Source: Seminavis robusta
Lineage: Eukaryota; Bacillariophyta; Bacillariophyceae; Naviculales; Naviculaceae
Direction: 5' to 3'
Assembly: GCA_903772945.1 (NCBI GenBank)
Contig: CAICTM010000522.1
Location: 1 to 61,960 of the forward strand
DNA length: 61,960 nt
The notes below the pieces were generated by a model. That model did no database searches and was not told where the DNA came from. It worked only from the letters and a program-made list of their open reading frames with translations. Below, one piece after another: positions 1 to 8,864 of this stretch; position 1 is the first letter of the stretch, and each line of letters opens with the position of its first letter. The translations under genes and the position numbers were made by a program.

Positions 1-126
1 GGTGTGGTCCCTGTAGGTATAAGGGTAGGGTTGGAATACAAATAAGTCAGCAAAAACTAAAAAAGTATCCTAGCTAGGTGGTGTCATTTTTTTTAAACCA
101 GCTAAAAGCTATTTACATGCATCCTA
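1..126 (+). repeat. Left terminal inverted repeat of element A, distal part
   Basis: Matches the reverse complement of ~7930-8032 with a few substitutions and small indels. The proximal part of the same repeat continues at 4877-4930 after the inserted element B and includes two ATGTTAATTAAC blocks. Confidence 0.8.
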
Positions 127-340
127 TTAGTGGGATATGCTTCTACCAGGAAAAAACTCTAAAGCTAGCAAAAACTATATCTAGTATTCTAGCTAGCAAG
201 GGTATCTGCTACTAGCTTGCTATGGGAATCTGCTTCTAGCTTGCTATGGGAATCTGCTTTCTAGCTAGGGGGAATCTACTTCTAGCTAGCTAAGCACAAG
301 CTAAGCACTAGCTAAGCAATAGAGGTATCTGCTTCTAAGC
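127..340 (+). repeat. Left terminal inverted repeat of element B
   Basis: Built of iterated units of the type GGRATCTGCTTCTAGCT separated by CTAGCTAGC. It is the inverted counterpart of 4650-4873, where the units read AGAAGCAGATMCCCCTAGC. The inner repetition makes the repeat both terminal and internally tandem. Confidence 0.8.
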
Positions 341-344
341 TACT

Positions 345-545
345 GGAACGCTGTGGAAATCGCGGTAACTTGTCAGTCGTGCTTCCGATTTTGTCTAATT
401 TTGAAATAAGACAAGATTGAAAACACGGTTTTGTCCTAATTCTCAATCTTGTCTTCAAATCTTGTCCTATAAGCCGGATTGTCTCTTCCGGTCTTGTCAT
501 ATAGGACAAGGTTGCTGTCTCTAAATCTTTCATCTTGTCCTAAGT
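345..545. repeat. Subterminal cluster of GACAAGAT/ATCTTGTC motifs in element B
   Basis: The octamer core ATCTTGTC or its complement, with near variants such as TTTTGTC, recurs about ten times in both orientations. The same arrangement, in the same order relative to the end, occurs at 8400-8560 in element C. Clusters of short subterminal repeats are known transposase-binding regions in other DNA transposons; that role is inferred here. Confidence 0.6.
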
Positions 546-599
546 CTTCAAACCAATTTTCAACGACACTACTAGTAGCTATTACAAGACGACTATGAC

Positions 600-1875
600 C
601 GTACTCCATCTCTATCGACAGCTTCAGGAGCTTTGTTCTTTTTCTTCTTTTTACTCTTGGGTTTCCAAAAGCGCTTCTTTCCGTTCCATATCCAATTGTA
701 TGCAGGTATTCTTTATTTTGGCTAGCTAATAGATGTGATCTCTAAACACTTTCAGGGGGTAAGGATCGTATTGATCTCGAAGGCACCAAAGCTCCGCGGG
801 TTCTAGCGTTTCGAGTAAGCCAAGCTCGATGCCTTCTTCCAATTTCTTTTTGATGCTTTGCTTCTGATCCATCCATGTCTGAGCGTAACCATGAGCACGA
901 CGCATTTGTGCACCAACTATATATATTATAAGGAACGGATGAACTTTTTAGGAGCGAGAGCTTTGGATCCCGTCAGAGATAGGTCCAACAGCTATGCTGG
1001 CCTACAGCTCCAGCACCCGCCGCTGGGCTTATCTCCAAGCAAAGCAGCAAGAAAGGATCGTCCTTTCTACCATAGTTTAGAAAATAGTACGAAAGATTGA
1101 ACCCGATCCTGATTAGCTTGTAGCCCTTTTGATACCGCAGCAGTTAATACCAATCCTGTTGAGGACGGGCAGAAGCAGTAGGAGGTAGCAGATAGTACTG
1201 TCCCAGACTGCCACTGCACGATGAATAAGGAAGGCCCCCAGCTCCTGAGTAGAGCTGGCCCAAAGTGGGGTTCATGCAGAGAGCTTCTGCTGGCCTTCCT
1301 GTTCTGACTGACAGGACCAAGTCCTTGGTTGTGTGCCTACTGGAGGTGTTGAACACTCCTGAGGCACGACAAGGCTCCCTGAACTGCCTGACTACCGCTG
1401 TCCCTGAGGAAGGGTTTCAGCGAGGCCCAGTCCACTACTTGAGTATTGGAACTGAACCTTCTAGAAACTTATTGAGGAAATTGCTGAATGCAGCCTTGTC
1501 ATCATCGGTTCTAGAGAGGTGCCGCTTCACAATCTTTCAAAGGCTTGAAAGCCGTGTCGAGAAGTTTTTGTACCCATGAAGAGCATATTCGGGACGGCTT
1601 GTAAAGATTTCACTGGTTGTCATTACTTTGTCGGGCTGTCTCGGAATCACATTGTCGATAATATCTTGCATCAAAAGCGCTCTAGCTTTGCTCTTGAGCC
1701 AGGATTCTTCGGCATCTGGTGGGATCTCGTCCAATGGGACTTCCAACTGCTCATCCTTAAAGATGTCGGGTGGTAATGGAGGAGGAGTCCTCGAATTCTT
1801 GGTGGTTTGACGTCGCGGCATGGTTTGTTGTGTGTTGTTGTTTGTTGCTGTTGCTGTAGACCCAACTAACTTCAA
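600..1875 (-). pseudogene. Accessory-type protein of element B, decayed
   Basis: The minus strand reads a Gln/Asn/Pro-rich start and then a module with WLKSKARALLMQDI, RPEYALHGYKNFSTRL and RKIVKRHL-like segments. A second module near 870-730 is similar in plan (MDQKQSIKKKLEEGIELGLL, DQYDPYPLKVFRDHIY). I recognise this two-module layout as common beside diatom Harbinger-like transposases, from memory only. The frame is broken by TGA at about 1540 where Arg is expected and by TAG at about 730 where Gln is expected; both fit a C-to-T change. The piece at 1100-1340 cannot be aligned with confidence. Probably an element-encoded DNA-binding or helper protein; no catalytic motif is visible. Confidence 0.5.
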
Positions 1876-2031
1876 GAACTTTGAGAGCTAACAATCTAGC
1901 TCTCCAAGAAAGAATTTGAAGAGCAGGTAGACACGTAGAAATCCTACCACGAGCAGGCCTTGCTGGCTTAGGTCACCTCTGAATTCAGAATTCTGCTGCC
2001 TCCATTTTTTTGGCGGCCCAAAGGTGCCACA

Positions 2032-3211
2032 ATGGTCTCAACCCGAAGTGGAAAGAAGGAAACAAAGGCTGATCCTGGTGGAGGGTCTGTTGCATCGTCT
2101 ACTGTTGGCAGTAGACCAGGGTTACCAGCATTTGTAATCAAGTCTCTTGCAACTGACATCCAACGAGAGTACGGAGGAATTAACAAGCTAAAGGGCCCAA
2201 AGGTGATGCAAAAGCTTCTCGACAAGCACAACTCGGACGGCAAAGCTTTGTACGGAGAAGTTGACTCGGCTCTTCGTACCAAGAATAGCAACAAGGTAAA
2301 CAAGTGGAAATTGTTGTCACAGGATCAGTGGCGGAGCAGAGTATTGCTGAAGCTATAAATTCCAGAAATGCCCACCAAGAAAGAGAAAGAACGAGAAAAC
2401 CGATTCTTCGATCAGCTCAAAGGAAGACGAAGATGAGACGACGAACTGCCTGTTCCAGCAGTGATCGAGACGCCCACCAAACTACCCAAGAAGAAGCAGG
2501 AAACGCAGGAAACTCCGAAGTCAACACCAACAAAGCAGCAAGGGATCGCCAAGATCAAGAAATCTACCCCAACAAAACATCTTGCTGCCAGTCTCGACAA
2601 TTTGAACTTGGGCAACAGCAACTCTAGCATTCGTACGTGCTGAGAAATGGAATAATGTTTGTTCTTGGTTGTTCTCCTCACTGCCTTTTGCTTGTTTCTT
2701 AGTTCCAATCCAAGTCGATATTGAAAATCCGGCAAATAATGGGCCACTTCAGGTCTACGAGCTCGGCCAGATGCTTGAGGGTGTGGGCGACCACAAAGGA
2801 TATCTCTATTATGGATACGCTATTGTTCTTCTATTGGATCTCTGCTGGATTTTGGACGATCTGATGACCTTTTGGTATTCGGCGCGTATTACGAGCATCA
2901 ATGAGATATTGGTCAAACTCCCCGACTGGGATTACAATCAGCGTTTCCATCGAGATGCATTTGAAGCATCGACAACGAACGCTGACAAGGGACTTGCGGG
3001 TGCATTGGATCATAGTCATGACAAGCTCAAGAAGAAGCAAACAAAGGGAGGGCCGGCTATCAAGCCGTTCCAATACTATCGACTTGTGTTTCGGATGATC
3101 ACGAGTTCGATTGCCAAGACTATTTTTGTCCGATTCTGGAGAGGACAATTGGCTTCAGCTTTTATTGGAACTGTGAAGATTGACCATCAAATTGCAAAGG
3201 TGAAGGACTGA
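2032..3211 (+). pseudogene. Unknown plus-strand gene of element B, frameshifted
   Basis: An ATG at 2032 opens 108 codons (start MVSTRSGKKE, with PAFVIKSLATDI and KWKLLSQDQW). A lysine-rich segment with TPTK repeats follows in other frames (about 2370-2643), and then a 2669-3211 frame containing YLYYGYAIVLLLDLCW and a lysine-rich C-terminal half ending VKIDHQIAKVKD. Either small introns or frameshifts separate the three parts; a stop and a frame change near 2430 favour decay. I do not recognise the family. The position inside B, opposite in strand to the transposase, suggests a second element-encoded protein, possibly DNA binding given its charge. Confidence 0.4.
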
Positions 3212-3906
3212 GAAGACAATTACGCAGTCTTTTTGGTTGTATGCGATCATCTCACCAGTCGCAAAAAGGCAAAGACGGAGGAGAAGGCCACATTGAGTGA
3301 TTGCCACGCTAAGATTCTTGCTAGCCTTGGCTACACTGTTCCAGGTCCAGTAGAAAGCAGGCTGCAAACTTGCATTTGCTTTTAGTGTAGTGATCTAATG
3401 AAAAATGTTTTGTTACTCATTTTGTTGCCTCAGTAGCTGTGCCGTCGCCATATCCTCCAATCTAGTCACCTAGGCACATCTCTCCAGGTGCTGCCCTCTC
3501 CAGCACAACAGCTCCTCCGATTGTTCCGGTGCCAGTTCCGGCACCAGCTCCAACAAGGGAGAAGAGGTGAGCTGGAAAAGACAAGGCAGTTACCACCTCA
3601 TCGCTTGCCCGAGCGGCAGCAGGCAGCAAGTGGGGAGGAGCACTGCAAGAATCTGCATTGATGTCGCTACTGACCTGAAAGCATTGTATAGTGTGAACTC
3701 ACAAACAAACCAAAGCGAACAGCTGACGATTTGTCTTTGAACGATGATGCTCGAGCTGATCCGCCGATCAATACGGCGATACACACAGCGATATGGAGGC
3801 CGAGGCACGAGATGGATGACAAAGAAGAAGAACAAATTTTGATTACGCCGGTCCATACGATAATCTAACCAAAATGCTAGATTGCTAAACTTACTCAGAG
3901 CTCTAG
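3212..3906. other. Internal non-coding part of element B
   Basis: No convincing reading frame. It separates the plus-strand gene from the 3' end of the minus-strand transposase remnant. Confidence 0.4.
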
Positions 3907-4623
3907 CTATCCTGCATTCCATCCAACCAATACATGGTAGATTGGGCTGCCCAAATCCATCTTGTAGCAGCAAACAACAGTGACAGCCTCAAATCAGCTT
4001 GTGAAACGGTGGATGTGGGTGCATGAATCGGCTGCTGAGAACCTTGAATTCTTTTGTCATGCTCATTCAGCTTCTCGTGCCGTTTGAGAGCACGCGCTTG
4101 AATTTTTTTACGATTTGCTCATGACAATTGTTGGGTGTGCTTATGACATTGAAATCTTCCTCTGCATGATAGCCACTGTCCCCAATTGCTTTCTGCTTGC
4201 GTTGCCGAAGCTGATCTCTGAGGCCACGTTCGCGAAAGGTTGACAAGTCTGGCTCACCAGCCCGAAATGGTCCATTCATCCAAAGCAACGACTATCTTTC
4301 ACAGAAATGCCAAATTCATAGTTCATTCCAGCCTTGTTGTATTTGTGGGAATAATACTCAGAAACTTGAGAGAACTCTGGGTGGCTCGGCTCATGTATCT
4401 AGCAATGGGTTCCATCAACAGTAATCGCCCAAATGTCATCAGCAGCATAATGCAATGGCCAGACAATTTTTTCGTGCTTCAATTGTTGGATTCTCTCAAC
4501 GTAAAACCAAGTCCAGTCTCTGCACGTGTTGCGATGAAATCCCGTCGCTGCAGCGCGCTCATGCTCTGTTGGATATTGTCGGAGAAAGTGCATGGACATG
4601 AGAAAAAAATCAAGCCGAATTAA
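3907..4623 (-). pseudogene. DDE transposase remnant of element B
   Basis: The minus strand reads FLRQYPTEHERAAATGFHRN, then WAITVDGTHC (first catalytic Asp), then LWMNGPFRAGEPDLSTF, IGDSGYHAEE (second Asp) and FKR-ALKRHE, ending in a segment containing FEAVTVVCCYKMDLGSPIY. This is the conserved backbone of DDE_Tnp_4-type (Harbinger/IS5-like) transposases as found in diatoms. It needs at least three frame changes (near 4380, 4075 and 4040), and the N-terminal third is absent: only about 30 bases separate the first recognisable residue from the terminal repeat. Not functional as it stands. Confidence 0.75.
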
Positions 4624-4649
4624 GCCAGCAGAGCTGTGTAACCTCGGCA

Positions 4650-4873
4650 GAAAGAGAAGCAGATACCCCTATTAGCTAGATAGCTAGCTAGAAGCAGATA
4701 CCTGTAGTGCTTAGCTAGTGCTTAACTTGTGCTTAAATAGGTAAAAGCAGATCCCCTAGCTAGAAGCAGATTCCTATAGCAAGCTAAAAGCAGATACCCC
4801 AAGCTAGGTAGAATACTAGTTATATAGCTTTTGCTAGATTTAGAGTTTTTCCTGGTAGAAGCAGATCCCCCTA
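4650..4873 (-). repeat. Right terminal inverted repeat of element B
   Basis: Inverted copy of 127-340, with the same AGAAGCAGAT units. Just inside it, 4624-4650 holds a block (GCTGTGTAACCTCGGCAGAAAG) that is also found, inverted, at about 8618-8640 beside element C. Confidence 0.75.
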
Positions 4874-5197
4874 CTAGTGTCCAGCCTTCTACGTATGTTA
4901 ATTAACAAAATATATGTTAATTAACATACGATTTGGCTGAGCCAGCTTGCTATCTACCTTACCAGCCCTGAATAACAACATTAACCTGCTCGCTGAATAG
5001 TTGATAGTTAAGTTACATGTTGGTCTGTTAATTGACGGCTGAGAGAGCCAAGTTTCATGGGTATCAAGCTTGGCTTGCAGGCAGTCGGAACGCGCAACGC
5101 GATTTTCTTCATTTTTCTTTTCCGTAGAAAAGAAAGTCTGACAATGATGGATTGACCGCTCTTTTCTCTACCTTCCTGTCATTTGAATGCATGCAAC

Positions 5198-7601
5198 ATG
5201 CCTCCTGTTGTGGATGATACTCGTAAGGTAGTGGGTGGTGCCTGTTGGGCCCAGGCGAAGCATGTCTCTCGTGATGCAGGACGGATTTTTGGTTCTGCAT
5301 GGTGTGCCGACACTTGGTTGGAAGGAATAGTCACCAAGGTAGACCTTAGGAAGTCCAATCCAAATGCGAAGAGAGCTACTACGTTCATTACAGCTTTGTA
5401 CAAGGTCGGAGATGGTGAGAGAGAGAAGGAGCTGTCCATGCAGAGTCTGAAGGCGTCAAATCCAAATTCGAATCCAAATCCAACCACCACCGTTGATAAT
5501 GCCGATCCAGTCGAACCAACAGCGGCACCCCCTCCACCACCCTCTCCTACCGCAATCGCCGCTGCTGCTAGCACCGATAACATAGAGGAAGGAGCTTCTC
5601 AACCTACGGGCACTGCTACGGCAACTGCAACAGCCGACAGCCAATCGGAAAGTGCCAGGGTGGAGGGTTCTTCACCTGAAAATCCGGAACATCAGCCCCG
5701 ACATGATGGACGTACACCAGTGTCAAGCAACCATGGCTTCGATTGGTTCACTGATAAGCCCACTGATGTTGATGTTAATGGTCCGACATCTCGCAAGATG
5801 TGGACTATGAGATGCCAGTACAGTGGTCGAGAGTACACCCCTTGTTGTGATGAGATCGTGTCTTCGCGAAAGAAGACTTCAGAGTACACCCCTTATGATT
5901 TCTTCATGGCTTGCTTCCCCAAGACACAGCTGTACTACATGGTGTCGGAAACCAACAAGGTTCTACGAAAGGAAGAACGGAAAGCAACTACTATTGGCGA
6001 GGTATTAAAATGGCTTGGCATTAATCCACCCGTTTTGAGTTTGGTGAGCGGCAGAGTCTTTGGACCGAGAAGACCAATAACAAGTACATTCCTGCACCAA
6101 ACTTTGGAAAGACTGGCATGACCAAGAATCGCTTTGAAGAGCTCACACGGTTCATGGTCTGGAGTGCTCAGCCAGAAGAGAAGCCCGCCAACATGGGGAA
6201 TCAAACTTACAGATGGATGCTGGTGCAAGGATTTGTTGACCGTCTCAATGAGCATAGACAAGAGTACTATGATTTATCTTGGATTATTTGTGTTGATGAG
6301 TCCATGAGCAGGTGGTATGGGCTTGGTGGAAGTTGGATCAACATGGGCTTGCCTCACTATATTGCTCTTGACAGGAAGCCTGAAGATGGATGCGAGATCC
6401 AGAACGCCGCAGATGGCGTAACGTCAATCATGATGTATTTGAAACTGGTCAAGGCTACGGAGACAGATCAAGAAGCAAGGGACCAAGAATGAGCAACCGA
6501 AGACGTCGACTCTGGGTACGTATGTATCAAGAAGCTTACTCATGACTTTGTTGTTATTATCTAACACTTCCCTTCTTCTAATCCCGCGACAGGTACACTC
6601 ATGGGTGCAACGTTCTCTATGAAATGGTCAAGGGATGGGCGAATACTGACAGAGTTGTCTGTGCCGACAGCTACTTTGCATCCGTCAATACAGCTCTACG
6701 TCTCAAGACTATTGGCCTACGATTTATTGGTGTTGTCAAAACAGCTACTAAGGGATTCCCAATGCACTACTTGAGTCGCTTCCAGCTACCTGCAGGAAGA
6801 GGAGATCGACATGCCGTCACAGGAGAACACCAAGGAACGTCTCTACTTGCTTTCGTCTGGTGTGACAGAGACCGACGCTATTTTATTTCTACTTGCAGTT
6901 CAATGTCGAATGGAATTCCCTATCTACGTTATCGATGGCGACAAGTTGATTCAACCAACATCAACACTGAGCCACAGCGAGTTGCACTCAACATTAGCCA
7001 ACCCAAAGCCTGTGAGAAATACTACTCTGCCTGTGGTAAGATTGACCAGCACAACAGAACAAGGCAGCAGTCAATCATGATGGAGAAGAAGGTAAAGACC
7101 AACAGTTGGGACAAGAGAGTCAACATGTCGATCTTCTCAATGTGTGTTGTCCATTCATATGAGCTTGTCAAGGGAGCGCAAGGCATCGAGTCAATGTGGA
7201 CACCACGAACGTTTGTCAAACAGCTCGCTGAACAGCTCATTGACAACACCTTCGAAGAAAGAGCTTTACGTAAGCGGGCTGGCAACCAAACAAGAACAAC
7301 AGTTTCTATTACAGGCCCACCCACGCTTCCAACATGCGATCACCTTACCGCTCCCACACCAACCAAGCGACGCAAAAAGAAGAACAAGAGTCATGCTGCA
7401 CAAGGTCCCTGCATTGAATGCGGCAAATACGTTACTCATGTCTGTCGAGCCTGTCAACTCAAGCAGCCTAACATCAAGGGCAAGCAGTATTGGATTTGCC
7501 ACAAAGGAGGAAAGCTCTGCTTGGGCCGACACATCATCAAGGAGCATCCAGACAAGAACGCACGCAACAGAAGGTTCTCCCACGAGACAAGCGAAGACTG
7601 A
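5198..7601 (+). pseudogene. piggyBac-type transposase, frameshifted
   Basis: The ATG at 5198 opens a low-complexity Pro/Ala/Thr region followed by the PiggyBac transposase domain. The catalytic Asp residues appear in WIICVDESM (about 6295), VVCADSYFAS (about 6665) and GKIDQHNR (about 7040). The C-terminus is the Cys/His-rich DNA-binding domain of the family (CIECGKY, CRAC, WICHKGGKLCLG, then His). A frame change is needed between 6001 and 6032, and an in-frame TGA sits at 6490-6492. A GT-AG intron (GTACGTATG to CGCGACAG, about 6517-6593) joins SG to YTHGCNVLYE in frame. The copy is nearly complete and only lightly damaged, so the element is young. Confidence 0.8.
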
Positions 7602-7889
7602 CTGTTGAATAGAGGCAGCCATGCTCTTGTTTAGGTTGCACAATTGTAAGTACTCGCTGATTGCTTCTATATCGATGAGGTATCCGTTTGTTGCTGTCGC
7701 TAACTGTTTGTGTTCTTTCTTTCAAACAGAAAAGTGAGAATCCAGGTAGATCCTACGGAACAATAGTACATTCGGTAGCCGTTGCAATTAATTAACATGA
7801 GAAATTTGAATCCGTGCTTCTTTTCTCCGTAGAAATCTACTGTGAGTGGTACTGTCGCTGTTCTCTTTTGTTATCTAACATTTTCTTAT

Positions 7890-8032
7890 GTTAATTAATG
7901 GAATTCGCTGGAAGGCTGGACACTAGGAAGCATGTAAATAGCTTTAGCTGGTTTAAAAGTACCATCCTAGTTATTTAGTTTTTGCTGACTTATTTGTATT
8001 CTAACCCTACCCTTATACCTGCAGGGACCACC
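7890..8032 (-). repeat. Right terminal inverted repeat of element A
   Basis: Complement of 1-126 plus 4877-4915. This uninterrupted copy shows what the left repeat looked like before B was inserted. Confidence 0.8.
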
Positions 8033-8052
8033 GTAGCAGGAAAAACAATTAA

Positions 8053-8339
8053 AGGGGTTGAGGGCTCTGGCAGCAAGACTGCCGAGGTTGATCCAGAATC
8101 TACGCGGCATTCTTCATTCTCAGATCGTTGGAGATCTTCAAAGATGGCGCACAGCACGGTTGGAGATGCTCCATATCGCGACAAGAACCTTTCGATGCTG
8201 GTTGATTCCTTGCAACTGTCGACAGTCTTCATGGAATAATCGGCAAACAGCAACCCCTCTCTAGCATCTCGCTAGGAGTGAGAACCACAAGCTGCCCTAT
8301 GTCGTTCTCATCGTCGTAGTCGTCTTCGATGTCGGCCAT
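8053..8339 (-). pseudogene. N-terminal piece of a second Harbinger-like transposase (element C)
   Basis: The ATG at 8339 (minus) gives MADIEDDYDDENDIG and LTPSEMLERG, then a two-base frame change, then LFADYSMKTVDSCKESTSIE, RFLSRYGASP and AIFEDLQRSENEE. This is the typical N-terminal region of diatom Harbinger-like transposases, the part missing from element B. It stops at the edge of element A, so A is inserted in C and the rest of C should lie to the left of this window. Confidence 0.55.
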
Positions 8340-8399
8340 GGTCTCCTTTTGATTGTTGCTGTTGAGTGGCTGTCATTGGTTTCTGCCTTGTCATTGGTT

Positions 8400-8660
8400 T
8401 CGTGATCTTGTCTTAAATCTACCAGTCTTGTCACCCAATCTTGTCTAGTGAGAATTATAGGACAAGATGTCGTGTCCTAATCGAGAATTAGGACAAAACG
8501 AGATTTCCAATCTTGTCTTAATTCCAAACCATCTTGTCTATACACGACTGCCCATTCCACAACGTTCCTGTAGCTAGCTAATAGGGGGATCTGCTTCTAC
8601 ACTGAAACCTTTCTGCCGAGGTTACACAGCTCCGCTGGCTTATAATAAAATTTCAATCTC
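8400..8660 (-). repeat. Terminal region of element C
   Basis: Read on the minus strand it matches the B left end: GTAGAAGCAGATCCCCCTA, CTGGAACG-type spacer, then clustered GACAAGAT motifs. It lies immediately upstream of the element C transposase start, where it would also hold that gene's promoter. Confidence 0.6.
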
Positions 8661-8864
8661 ATGAGGGCTCCCAAATCGAGTTCACCACGCATCACGCACT
8701 GCTTGTCTGATCGCGATGAAAGTCAGCTGGAACTGGTCTTGAAATAAGATGCATCTTCATGTTCCTAAAGACACTACAGCGTACCGGTACCGTAGAGGCT
8801 TGGTCGCCAACTAACTTTATTAGGTTTACTTTATTTCTAGCTAGCTGATTTCTACTTGGATTGA
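8661..8864. other. Short spacer between element C and the hydrolase gene
   Basis: AT-rich spacer with one TACCGGTA near 8785. No gene seen. Confidence 0.5.

Larger units (their letters stand above)
127..4873. mobile_element. Harbinger/PIF-like element B nested in element A
   Basis: Long inverted repeats (127-340 against 4650-4873) bound a 4.75-kb insertion. The flanking CTA at 124-126 and 4874-4876 is a 3-bp target duplication: removing B restores CATCCTAGTGTCCAGCC, which matches the intact right repeat of A (GCTTCCTAGTGTCCAGCC read on the other strand). B carries a minus-strand accessory-type gene (600-1875), a plus-strand gene of unknown function (2032-3211) and a minus-strand DDE transposase remnant (3907-4623), all broken. 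The exact tip is ambiguous by one or two bases because the junction is rich in CTA/TAG. Confidence 0.75.
1..8050 (+). mobile_element. piggyBac-type DNA transposon (element A), interrupted
   Basis: The first ~126 bases and the stretch ~7890-8032 are inverted copies of one another (GGTATAAGGGTAGGGTT, AATACAAATAAGTCAGCAAA and GCTATTTACATGC are shared), and a piggyBac transposase lies between them. The left repeat stops at 126 and resumes at 4877 (TGTCCAGCCTTCTACG), where it again matches the complement of 7895-7925, so element B was inserted inside A's left terminal repeat. Without B, A would be about 3.3 kb. The outer left end is at or beyond base 1. A TTAA at 8049-8052 is a candidate right-hand target site (piggyBac targets TTAA), but its partner is outside the window. 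Confidence 0.75.
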
